NCBI RefSeq assembly: GCF_007990755.1
Contig: NZ_BJXA01000042.1
Span: forward strand, 1-64,000
DNA from: Nocardia ninae NBRC 108245
GTDB taxonomy: Bacteria > Actinomycetota > Actinomycetes > Mycobacteriales > Mycobacteriaceae
Direction: 5' to 3'
Length of the DNA stretch: 64,000 nucleotides
This document shows positions 51,715 through 58,244 of the stretch, one piece after another. The number at the start of each line of letters is the position of its first letter. Within the stretch, counting starts at the first letter, position 1. Position numbers and translations under genes: made by a program. The notes beneath the pieces are model-generated. The model searched no databases, was not told where the DNA came from, and saw only the letters and a program-made list of their open reading frames with translations.

Positions 51715-52065
51715 ATGTCAACAGTTTCGTTCAAATGCGAAAGTGAACTTGAAGCCCAAGTAGTCGCGAACGCTGTAAACCGGTACCACCACATCCTCCG
51801 GCAGCGAGGGCTAAGTCCCGAAAGTTATTCGCCATACCCGGAAGGGTCCGGCGTAATACTCGACTGGGCAGATGTTAAGGCGGCAGCTCGGAGTATGAGC
51901 GGCGGAACCGTAACGGGTATGTCGGTACATATGGCCCGCGCTATCCGTGAAGCTCTATTGGACAAGGAGAAGAACGGCAACGATGCCGATTTCTCGGCCA
52001 TCGCGGGCAAGTTGGCTAGCCGGTTCACCAGCGAAATTTGGTGGTCGGAAACCGGCCGTCAATAA
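51715..52065 (+). CDS. Hypothetical early protein
   Basis: 116 residues, ATG preceded by GAAAGGAG at four bases. N-terminal half SFKCESELEAQVVANAVNRY, central SGVILDWADVKAAARSMSGG, C-terminal helix. The start codon lies inside CATGTCAACA, which matches the core of the repressor operator in the opposite orientation. Function unknown. Confidence 0.65.
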   Translation: MSTVSFKCESELEAQVVANAVNRYHHILRQRGLSPESYSPYPEGSGVILDWADVKAAARSMSGGTVTGMSVHMARAIREALLDKEKNGNDADFSAIAGKLASRFTSEIWWSETGRQ

Positions 52066-52113
52066 AGGTATGAGCTGAATTCAAACCATCCGAAGAGGTT
52101 TGAGCCTGAAATT

Positions 52114-52146
52114 CGCTCCAGCTACTCGGGCGGCTGGAGCGTTTTT
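52114..52146 (+). terminator. Rho-independent terminator
   Basis: 9-bp stem (CGCTCCAGC / GCTGGAGCG) followed by five T residues. A further inverted repeat TCAAACC / GGTTTGA stands just before at 52081-52103. TTGAAGTTCAA follows immediately, as it does after the terminator at 53553. Confidence 0.85.
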
Positions 52147-52176
52147 GAAGTTCAAACATGATGAAAGGAAAAGTAT

Positions 52177-52383
52177 ATGGGTTTTCCGAAAGAGTTGGAC
52201 CTAGGTGGAACGGTGGAAATATTCGACCGATCCGGAAGCGGGCTCCGAGTTGTTGACTTCGGCGACTTCATTCGTTTCGTAGTGTCGGAACCTGGGCGGG
52301 ACCATTGGGGCGTTGACGTCGACGCAAAAGCGATCAACGCTGTCGTTTGCGCGCTTTGCGAGTGGCTGTACGTAGAGGATTGA
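52177..52383 (+). CDS. Hypothetical early protein
   Basis: 68 residues: GFPKELDLGGTVEIFDRSGS, then DHWGVDVDAKAINAVVCALC and an acidic C-terminus. SD GAAAGGAAAAG before the ATG. Precedes a run of paralogous acidic proteins, to which it does not clearly belong. Confidence 0.6.
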   Translation: MGFPKELDLGGTVEIFDRSGSGLRVVDFGDFIRFVVSEPGRDHWGVDVDAKAINAVVCALCEWLYVED

Positions 52384-52384
52384 C

Positions 52385-52600
52385 ATGAAATCAATCTTTC
52401 TCAAATGGAAACAGCAGAGCGAGCACGGTTACCTGGTCAACGTGCCGGATGATTTCGAGTTGGAAGATGTCCCGTACGGCGTTCTCCGGAACATGGCGTG
52501 TTGTGTAGCGCCGGACGTCGACACCTATGAAAACGGCTACGAATACGCATTCGAGGCCGAAGACATGGAGTTCGATCCGGACGCGGTTTCGTTGTTCTGA
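52385..52600 (+). CDS. VPDDFEL-family small acidic protein, member 1
   Basis: 71 residues: MKSIFLKWKQQSEHGYLVNV then PDDFELEDVPYGVLRNM. Shares M-K-[ST]-[IV]-x-[LI]-x-W and V-N-V-[PV]-D-D-F-[ED]-L with the next genes. Strongly acidic C-terminal half. Probable single beta-alpha domain. Function unknown. Confidence 0.65.
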   Translation: MKSIFLKWKQQSEHGYLVNVPDDFELEDVPYGVLRNMACCVAPDVDTYENGYEYAFEAEDMEFDPDAVSLF

Positions 52601-52611
52601 AAAGAGTTGAG

Positions 52612-53073
52612 ATGAAAACAATAGAGCTCAGATGGCATTCTGAGCATGACCATGCGGCAATCGTGAATGTTGTAGACGACTTCGATCTGAAGAACTATGA
52701 CGACCGTGCTCTCGTTGATGCCGTGCTAGAGCTAGGACAGTACACCGCAATCGCCAACGAAGAATCAGACTTTAAGGCCGAGATTGTCGAGTTCCGCCCT
52801 GACGCTGAGCTACTGAAGATGGAAGACGAGCATATGAAGACTGTTGTGATTGAGTATGTCGAGACACGCGGCTGCATAGTCAAAGTCGCCGTGCCGTTTG
52901 ATTGGCGGATTGAAGACTACGAGGAAACCATAGATGACGATGTCGCCTGCTTGGATGAATCCGACGTAAAAGTCGACAGCGTCGACAGGGGAGGTTTCGT
53001 GGTCCTCCAAACCGCAGGATTCGATCCGACGTTGCCGGTTCTTTATGGTGACGATTCGGTGTGCGGACGTTAG
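52612..53073 (+). CDS. VPDDFEL-family protein, double-domain member
   Basis: 153 residues with two copies of the family domain: MKTIELRWHSEHDHAAIVNV then VDDFDLKNYDDRAL, and from residue 76 MKTVVIEYVETRGCIVKVAV then PFDWRIEDYEET. Ends with PTLPVLYGDDSV, similar to NPLLPVLYRTNSV of the next protein. Looks like two adjacent genes fused after duplication; an internal ATG at the second copy could also be used. Confidence 0.65.
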   Translation: MKTIELRWHSEHDHAAIVNVVDDFDLKNYDDRALVDAVLELGQYTAIANEESDFKAEIVEFRPDAELLKMEDEHMKTVVIEYVETRGCIVKVAVPFDWRIEDYEETIDDDVACLDESDVKVDSVDRGGFVVLQTAGFDPTLPVLYGDDSVCGR

Positions 53074-53081
53074 GGCATGGT

Positions 53082-53324
53082 ATGAAATCTGTCACGATCA
53101 CCTGGGAAGAGACCGTTTACCGTGAGACGACGGTGAATGTGCCTGATGATTTCGAGCTAGAGGCCGCATACGCCAAGAATATTTCGGACAGAGTGTCTGA
53201 CCTTGATGATGATGACATCACGGACGACAGTCCGGATCGTGAGTCATTCGCGATTATCGAGGAGGGTCCGTATAACCCTTTACTGCCTGTCCTGTACCGC
53301 ACGAACTCAGTGTCTCGTGGGTAA
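53082..53324 (+). CDS. VPDDFEL-family small acidic protein, member 3
   Basis: 80 residues: MKSVTITWEETVYRETTVNV then PDDFELEAAYAKNISDRV, an Asp-rich middle (DLDDDDITDDSPD), and a C-terminal PYNPLLPVLYRTNSV shared with the preceding protein. Third gene of the tandem family. Overlaps the next gene by eight bases. Confidence 0.65.
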   Translation: MKSVTITWEETVYRETTVNVPDDFELEAAYAKNISDRVSDLDDDDITDDSPDRESFAIIEEGPYNPLLPVLYRTNSVSRG

Positions 53325-53541
53325 AGGGTCGACCGCGTCGAGTAAACAATACTTCAAACGTTTAGACGGCGGGATCAAGGGTTGCATGGGTTACGGCTGC
53401 CTAATGCCTGCTACGTGGTGGGCTGATTGGGAGCACAACAACTGTCCCCGGTTCGCGTCCACCGCATATTGCGACGCTCACGGCACGCATGAAAGGAATG
53501 ACCCGAGCGGGAGAACAAAAGTACGAGCGCTCCGGCGTTGA
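53317..53541 (+). CDS. Small zinc-binding-like protein
   Basis: 74 residues from a GTG overlapping the previous gene. Cys/His pattern GCMGYGCLMPATWW, NNCPRF, YCDAHG suggests a small zinc finger. Basic C-terminus. A terminator follows. Confidence 0.55.
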   Translation: MGKGSTASSKQYFKRLDGGIKGCMGYGCLMPATWWADWEHNNCPRFASTAYCDAHGTHERNDPSGRTKVRALRR

Positions 53542-53552
53542 ACATCAAATTG

Positions 53553-53576
53553 GGCCACGGTTTACCCGTGGCCTTT
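53553..53576 (+). terminator. Rho-independent terminator
   Basis: 8-bp perfect stem GGCCACGG / CCGTGGCC with a five-base loop, followed by TTTCTTG. TTGAAGTTCAA follows, then an AGGAG ribosome binding site. Confidence 0.82.
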
Positions 53577-53605
53577 CTTGAAGTTCAAGGAATAGGAGAT
53601 AACAA

Positions 53606-54190
53606 GTGTGCGAATGCACCTGTGGGAACAACCATGTCAGATTCGCCAGGATACTGGCGGGGTACCTTACCGACGATTGGGAGGTCGAAAAGCCCGACGA
53701 TATCGACAACTCGGCCACGCTGACCGGCCCAGCCAATATGCAGCTGTGGTTAAGAATCGAAGGACCGCACCCGGGACGGGAATACACGCGACTCCGGATC
53801 GGTGGCCGGTTCGGAAGCGAGTACCGGTATCTGCCGGACGGGTCCGACGCTGAGCAGTTCACCGTCGTGCTTCGTGACACCGATGGTGCGGCCATCGCTG
53901 CCGAGCTGGAGCGCGATCTCATCCCTCGCTACCGGCTAGCGCTGAACGCAGCACTTGCACAGGAATGGGATCACGCTGCGCGACAGCACAAGCTGATGGA
54001 ACAGTTGCGAGAAGTCCTGAATCCGACCATGTCTGACGTGTACGCCACGACTGGACGATTCGGCATCAAACATCAAGGTGTCGTAGATGTCAGCGGGCCA
54101 GACAACGTGCTGATCTCGCTGCGCGTGGGGGCCGAAACAGCCCTGGAGATCGCGCGAGCAGTCCAGAAAATCGAATCTATTTGGGTTTGA
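53606..54190 (+). CDS. Hypothetical protein with N-terminal Cys motif
   Basis: 194 residues from a GTG with AGGAG seven bases upstream. Begins CECTCGNNHVRFARILAGYL, followed by a beta-rich part (WLRIEGPHPGREYTRLRIGG) and a helical part (AAIAAELERDLIPRYRLALN), and ends with EIARAVQKIESIWV. Family unknown. A weak hairpin follows before the DUF932 gene. Confidence 0.65.
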   Translation: MCECTCGNNHVRFARILAGYLTDDWEVEKPDDIDNSATLTGPANMQLWLRIEGPHPGREYTRLRIGGRFGSEYRYLPDGSDAEQFTVVLRDTDGAAIAAELERDLIPRYRLALNAALAQEWDHAARQHKLMEQLREVLNPTMSDVYATTGRFGIKHQGVVDVSGPDNVLISLRVGAETALEIARAVQKIESIWV

Positions 54191-54255
54191 GCCAGAGAGC
54201 GGTCACCGAGCTTGCATCGGTGGCCGTTCGCTCGTTCAAAACAGAAAGGCAGATG

Positions 54256-55338
54256 ATGTCACAGGAAACAATCGAATGGTTGAACAACTATACGTTGATC
54301 GGCCAAACCGACAAGCGCGGAAAGGCTTGGCACTACCGCAAGGCCGACCAGGACGACAAGTCCAATCACTACCCGGGATTCGTTCCCGTCGCGGATGTTG
54401 TTGCGCGACTGTTCAATTGGGAGGCGCAGGCCGCACCTATCCGCTACGACGTGCCCGGCACGGTCGAAACCTTCACCAGCATCGGTGACGGCGAGATGAT
54501 TCGGACCATCACCGACGATTCGCGAAAGGTCATCTACCGCAGCGATACCGGCGCGTTGCTAGGCGTGTTCAAAGAGGGCTACAGGATTCACCAGTTCCAG
54601 GAATGGTTGCTCGACAACCTTGCCAGCCTGATCACCCCGGACGGTCTCGCAGTGTCCACGGACTCTCTCGGCATCGGATCCGCCGGTCTGCTGAAGAACG
54701 GGGCACAGGCGTGGGTGCAGATCGAACGCCCCGAGAACGTCACGACTCCGCAAGGCGTCGAGTTCAGATCGTCTCTACTCGCCACGTCCTCGCACGATGG
54801 CTCTATCGCGACTCAGTACGCGGCCGTGCAAACGATCGTGGTGTGTGACAACACGATGGCGTCGGCGCTGAATGAGGCGCGCGGCACCGGCAAGCGGTTC
54901 AAGTTCAAACGAACCAAGAATTCGCTAGACAAGATCAGCGATGCCCGGCAGGCACTCGGCATCGTTGTGGAGTCGGCGGACCGCTTCGCCGCCGACGTGG
55001 CGCAGCTGTGCGCGACCACGGTCACGGATCGCCAATTCTCGGAGTTCCTGAAGCTGTGGGCACCGGTGCCAGATGAGAAGGGACGCGGGCGCACGCTGGC
55101 CGAGAACAAGCGCGACGCGCTGAAAGCCATGTACGACACCGACATGCGAGCGGCCCCCTGGCGCGGCACGGCGTTCGGTGTCCTGCAATCGGTCAACACC
55201 TACAACCATCACGGTTCGACGGTGCGCGGTGAGACCACCCGGGCCGAACGGAACATGTCTAATGCGATCACCGGCAAGACAGGGGAAGCGGACGCGGAAG
55301 CACTCGACATGCTGAACAGAGTGTTGGTGTGCGCTTAA
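54256..55338 (+). CDS. DUF932 phage/plasmid-like protein
   Basis: About 360 residues. Matches the DUF932 (TIGR03299) pattern: TDKRGKAWHYRKADQD near the start, GVFKEGYRIHQFQEWLLDNL, then SSLLATSSHDGSIATQYAAV and VVCDNTMASALNEA, and NTYNHHGSTVRGETTRAERN near the end. Function is unresolved; present on many phages and plasmids. ATG 54256 is preferred to 54253 because AAAGG is then six bases away. Confidence 0.85.
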   Translation: MSQETIEWLNNYTLIGQTDKRGKAWHYRKADQDDKSNHYPGFVPVADVVARLFNWEAQAAPIRYDVPGTVETFTSIGDGEMIRTITDDSRKVIYRSDTGALLGVFKEGYRIHQFQEWLLDNLASLITPDGLAVSTDSLGIGSAGLLKNGAQAWVQIERPENVTTPQGVEFRSSLLATSSHDGSIATQYAAVQTIVVCDNTMASALNEARGTGKRFKFKRTKNSLDKISDARQALGIVVESADRFAADVAQLCATTVTDRQFSEFLKLWAPVPDEKGRGRTLAENKRDALKAMYDTDMRAAPWRGTAFGVLQSVNTYNHHGSTVRGETTRAERNMSNAITGKTGEADAEALDMLNRVLVCA

Positions 55339-55356
55339 AGGCTTCAGCACACTTGT

Positions 55357-55387
55357 GGCTCCCGGTCGTCCTTAGCGACCGGGGGCC
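55357..55387 (+). promoter_or_regulatory. Hairpin with UCCUUAG loop, copy 2
   Basis: 12-bp stem GGCTCCCGGTCG / CGACCGGGGGCC with loop TCCTTAG and one T-G wobble, matching the hairpin at 50560 in everything but stem sequence. No T-run. The next gene begins 34 bases further. Confidence 0.6.
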
Positions 55388-55421
55388 GCTTCGTATCCGA
55401 GCTATCGAGAAGGGGAACACG

Positions 55422-55652
55422 ATGGGGCCAAACCCGAACCACCTGCTAGCCGAGTTCCGTCAGGCCGTCGCAGAATCCGAACACCTTGCTGAAGAGTTCA
55501 ACTCAGATGATGACAAGGAGCACTCGCCAACGGAGTTCGAACGGTACGACGACCAAATGACCGCCCTATACCGAAGGGCGATCGAAGCGATGGACGCTCT
55601 AGACGGCTATCTCTCGCACGGCGGGCAACCGCCTGACGAGTGGCTGCGCTAG
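55422..55652 (+). CDS. Hypothetical acidic helical protein
   Basis: 76 residues: LLAEFRQAVAESEHLAEEFN, then DDDKEHSPTEFERYDDQMTA. GAGAAGGGGAA precedes the ATG. Probably a single helical hairpin. Family unknown. Confidence 0.6.
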   Translation: MGPNPNHLLAEFRQAVAESEHLAEEFNSDDDKEHSPTEFERYDDQMTALYRRAIEAMDALDGYLSHGGQPPDEWLR

Positions 55653-55684
55653 AACATCGTGGCGGGCACAGGGATTCGACCGTA

Positions 55685-56113
55685 GTGTCGGTTCCTGTGA
55701 CCAGTTCTTCACCCTCGCAGGGTGATTCACGCGCCTATCCCAAGACCGAGCCGCTTCCTGCCGGACCGGTTCCCTACCCGGGCTCCGGCCCGGCGTCAGC
55801 CCCGGCGCCAGCGGGTCCTTCGTACCCGCTGGGAACCTCGCAGTTGCCTCCGTACGGAGCCGCGTACCCGCACGGCCATCCGGTCCCGCAGTACCAGCAG
55901 CCGTATCCGGCGGGGCCAGGGGTATGGCCGGCGGGAGGTCCGCAACCGCCGAATCCTGGCTACGTCAGCCCGCGGCAGCCGATGGTGATGATGCAGAACG
56001 TCACCGTGACGCCGCGCCGGAGATGCAACCACCCGCTGCACTTCGCGCTCACCTTGATCTCTTGTGGGCTGTGGGCTCCGGTCTGGCTGTTCCTGGCGAT
56101 CGTTCAGCGGTAG
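55685..56113 (+). CDS. Pro-rich protein with C-terminal membrane helix
   Basis: 142 residues. A Pro/Gly/Tyr-rich 90-residue N-terminal tract is followed by RRRCNHPLHFALTLISCGLW and APVWLFLAIVQR, a single C-terminal membrane helix with a Cys-His-His start that is common in actinobacterial and actinophage membrane proteins. GTG at 55685 has only a weak SD. Being expressed close to the repressor gene, a role in superinfection exclusion is possible. Confidence 0.62.
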   Translation: MSVPVTSSSPSQGDSRAYPKTEPLPAGPVPYPGSGPASAPAPAGPSYPLGTSQLPPYGAAYPHGHPVPQYQQPYPAGPGVWPAGGPQPPNPGYVSPRQPMVMMQNVTVTPRRRCNHPLHFALTLISCGLWAPVWLFLAIVQR

Positions 56114-56369
56114 TACGGATGTGAAGGCTTGAGCCGCGCGGAAACAACTCGGCCTGCGATCGGGGCCAGGTTCGTGGTTTGGATGTGTCTGATCGGTGCA
56201 GGGACAGTAGAGGTTTGAGGCTGTTCTAAAAGGCGGATACGGAGCGTTCCCGCAGATCAGGCTGTGCGAGAAGGCATTTGAGTCCTCGGTGGGCAAACCT
56301 AATTTGGTACCCGTCAGGTTGACTTCTAAACAAGTTGTGACAGAGACTTGGGTCACATCGGTAGAAGTG
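56114..56369. other. Intergenic region upstream of the repressor gene
   Basis: Part of a 400-bp control region. Contains GGTTGACTTC near 56320 and TTGTGACAGAGACTTGGGTCAC, which are promoter-like but have no good -10 partner. No gene visible. Confidence 0.45.
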
Positions 56370-56385
56370 TCGAACGCGTGTTCGA
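56370..56385. promoter_or_regulatory. Perfect LexA (SOS) box upstream of the repressor gene
   Basis: TCGAACGCGTGTTCGA, twelve of twelve defined bases of the actinobacterial consensus TCGAAC-N4-GTTCGA. TACCGT follows directly and could be a -10 element. It lies 130 bases before the repressor ATG; no other start is nearby, so the target transcript is either the repressor mRNA or an antisense RNA. Confidence 0.78.
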
Positions 56386-56436
56386 TACCGTAGGGACGGG
56401 TTGGGGCTGAAGGGGAGGGGGGAGTGGGGATGACGT

Positions 56437-56467
56437 AGTTGACATATGCCCGCAGACACTGTCAACT
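56437..56467. promoter_or_regulatory. Operator pair in front of the repressor gene
   Basis: AGTTGACA and its exact inverted copy TGTCAACT, 15 bases apart. The core TTGACA/TGTCAA is shared with the operators of the two early promoters. TAGTCT at 56467 may serve as -10. Suggests autoregulation of the repressor. Confidence 0.65.
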
Positions 56468-56514
56468 AGTCTGTTGTGACAGCGGACAAGTCGGGGGCCG
56501 AGAAGGACCAACAA

Positions 56515-57024
56515 ATGAATACAGTCATTGACGGATTGTCAGCCGAGGTGGTTCAGGCGCTGGTAGATAAGGGCGAAGGCTTCGCCGCAATCGCGAGACG
56601 CTTTGGATACACGCGGCAATACGTTCAGCAGTTCGCGGCTCGTAACGGTATTTCCCTACCGAAGACGCCGCGAAGGATGGTGGGGGAGGAATTTCCCTGG
56701 AAGGTACCCTCCGCGATGCAGCGGACACCGCCGTACCGGCGGATGCGGGACCACGGGGAGTTTATGGCGACCGGCGGCGAAGGTATGTCGGATGAGAAGA
56801 AGTCAAGGCTCCGGTCTTGGTATGCCATGCTTCGGAAGTACAACTATGTACTCGAGTTCGATCCTAAGCTCCCTCCTACTGTCGGTGTTTCCCCGGCCGG
56901 AGGCTTCGCCTACCGTCCGCGCGAAGAGCGCGACGGAAAGAAACTTCTGATCAGGCTTAACGAGCACACTCGGCTGACATCCGACGGGAAGAAGATTTGG
57001 GTGTTTCCGCCGAAGGACCCGTAG
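56515..57024 (+). CDS. Immunity repressor, L5 gp71-like
   Basis: 169 residues from an ATG with GAGAAGGA seven bases upstream; a GTG at 56476 would add 13. N-terminal helix-turn-helix (GEGFAAIARRFGYTRQYVQQ), then a region that matches recalled L5 gp71 closely: YRRMRDHGEFMATGG (L5: FQRLRDHGEYM), MSDEKKSRLRSWYAMLR (L5: MSEDKKKRLLSWWKMLR), VLEFDPKLPP (L5: VLEFDPSIEP) and RLNEHTRLT (L5: RVNEHT.LT). L5 gp71 shuts off the early promoter and binds stoperators along the genome. Matching operator sites exist in this window. Perfect SOS box upstream. Confidence 0.9.
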   Translation: MNTVIDGLSAEVVQALVDKGEGFAAIARRFGYTRQYVQQFAARNGISLPKTPRRMVGEEFPWKVPSAMQRTPPYRRMRDHGEFMATGGEGMSDEKKSRLRSWYAMLRKYNYVLEFDPKLPPTVGVSPAGGFAYRPREERDGKKLLIRLNEHTRLTSDGKKIWVFPPKDP

Positions 57025-57042
57025 CGAAGGGGATGGACGAAC

Positions 57043-57321
57043 TTGCTTGATCTGCTGCGCCACGATTCACTTGTCGTAGTGAATAACCTGCCGTGGGTGC
57101 AGGCGTTTCTCGAGGTAACCGCTGGAACCGTCTTGCTGCTCGTCCGTCGAAGTCTGGCCTTGCCCTTAGATGACGAAGACTACGATCCGGTCGCGGATTT
57201 CATCAAGATACGCAGAACAGAGCTGTTGTCGGAACGGACGGAAAAATTTCCTGAATTCATGTTCGGATGCGCTCTTATGTCCTGTTACCGTGTCGACGGT
57301 GTCAAGGAAAGCGCAGCATAA
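57043..57321 (+). CDS. Hypothetical protein after the repressor
   Basis: 92 residues from a TTG with GAAGGGGATGG upstream. LLRHDSLVVVNNLPWVQAFL, a hydrophobic stretch (EVTAGTVLLLV), then a charged C-terminal half with PVADFIKIRRTELLSE. Follows the repressor with an 18-base gap and may be co-expressed in the lysogen. Function unknown. Confidence 0.55.
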   Translation: MLDLLRHDSLVVVNNLPWVQAFLEVTAGTVLLLVRRSLALPLDDEDYDPVADFIKIRRTELLSERTEKFPEFMFGCALMSCYRVDGVKESAA

Positions 57322-57337
57322 CCACATAGGAGTCAAT

Positions 57338-57355
57338 ATGGTGGGGACCGGATGA
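57338..57355 (+). CDS. Five-codon upstream reading frame (M-V-G-T-G)
   Basis: AGGAG, five bases, ATG GTG GGG ACC GGA TGA. Its stop overlaps the ATG of the exonuclease gene as ATGA. It has the best SD in the area, so ribosomes probably start here and reinitiate at 57352, just before a terminator-like hairpin. Confidence 0.5.
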   Translation: MVGTG

Positions 57356-58173
57356 CCGGTTCGACCACAGACGAGAGGCCGCCCGGCACCGGGCGGCCTC
57401 TTTCTGTTTCCCAGCACAAAACATACGAGCGATGCTCCTACGGCTATTACTTGGAGCGCATCGAGGGAGTCTGGCAGCGGCCCGCGGCGTGGCTATCACA
57501 AGGCACTGCGTTCCACGAGGCAGCCGAAGCCTATGAACGGTCCGGCCGGGCAATGACCGTGCCGGAGATGCAGGAGGTGTTTCGGGAGTCCTACGCGCAC
57601 GAAACGAACAAGATGGCCGACGAGACTCCGAACCTGGCCTACTGGTTCAGTTCTGGGCCGTACGCCGGGCCGCAGGACATCGAACGCCGGTACGGAATCG
57701 GACTCGAACAAGTCGAGCGGTACCCGGCCTGGTACGAAAAGCACCCGAACGAAGTCATCTGGATAGATCCAGACGGCGAGCCCGGCATTGAGTTGGGGTT
57801 CGTTGTCGACCTGGACGGCATCACCGTTCGTGGGTTCATTGACGCGGTGATCCTGGACGAGACCACCGGCCGGATGAGGGTCCGAGACAACAAGAGCGGC
57901 AACCAACCCGGCGATGATTTTCAGCTCGGAACCTACAGTGCCGCCCTGGCGGTCAAATACGGGATCGAGCAGCCCTCGATCGGTGACTACTGGATGGCAA
58001 GGACCGGTAAGCCGACGTTCGACTACGACCTCGCAGAGTGGACGGTCGACCGAGTCACCGAAGAGTTCCACCAGCTAGCGGCAAACATCGAAGCAGCACG
58101 ATTCATCCCGGATCCGGAACCGTCGAAATGCCGGTTCTGCTCAGTTGCGTCATCGTGCGAATTTTCCATGTGA
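57352..58173 (+). CDS. Cas4-like RecB-family exonuclease
   Basis: 273 residues. LSVSQHKTYERCSYGYYLE at the N-terminus, GTAFHEAAEAYE, GFIDAVILDE with the active Asp, VRDNKSGNQ (D-x-K), QLGTYSAALA and a C-terminal Cys set CRFCSVASSC which, with the N-terminal Cys, would bind an iron-sulfur cluster. Cluster A phages encode this enzyme near the repressor (L5 gp69 region). A terminator-like hairpin lies across codons 8-15, so part of the gene may be under attenuation or the true start may be later. Confidence 0.85.
   Translation: MTGSTTDERPPGTGRPLSVSQHKTYERCSYGYYLERIEGVWQRPAAWLSQGTAFHEAAEAYERSGRAMTVPEMQEVFRESYAHETNKMADETPNLAYWFSSGPYAGPQDIERRYGIGLEQVERYPAWYEKHPNEVIWIDPDGEPGIELGFVVDLDGITVRGFIDAVILDETTGRMRVRDNKSGNQPGDDFQLGTYSAALAVKYGIEQPSIGDYWMARTGKPTFDYDLAEWTVDRVTEEFHQLAANIEAARFIPDPEPSKCRFCSVASSCEFSM
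57374..57406 (+). terminator. Terminator-like hairpin inside the exonuclease 5' end
   Basis: AGAGGCCGCCC / GGGCGGCCTCT, 11-bp stem with loop GGCACC, then TTCTGTTTCC. Ends the repressor transcript if ribosomes do not mask it. It begins 22 bases inside the exonuclease gene. Confidence 0.72.
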
Positions 58174-58188
58174 CCTGAACAACCAGTG

Positions 58189-58220
58189 CGCCCCTAGACC
58201 AACGTCCCGGGGCGTTTTTT
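58189..58220 (+). terminator. Rho-independent terminator
   Basis: CGCCCC / GGGGCG with a 14-base loop that can extend the stem, followed by six T residues. Follows the exonuclease gene. Confidence 0.8.
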
Positions 58221-58244
58221 GTGCCATGACCAGGAGGTACTGAC

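Noticed and set aside
51354-51746. Reading frame directly after early promoter 2
   Set aside because: Ser/Arg/Thr-rich with no motif, crosses strong hairpins and overlaps the well-supported gene at 51715.
57352-58173. Reading the Cas4-like gene as part of a CRISPR-Cas locus
   Set aside because: No Cas1, Cas2 or array nearby; L5-type phages carry this exonuclease as a normal gene.
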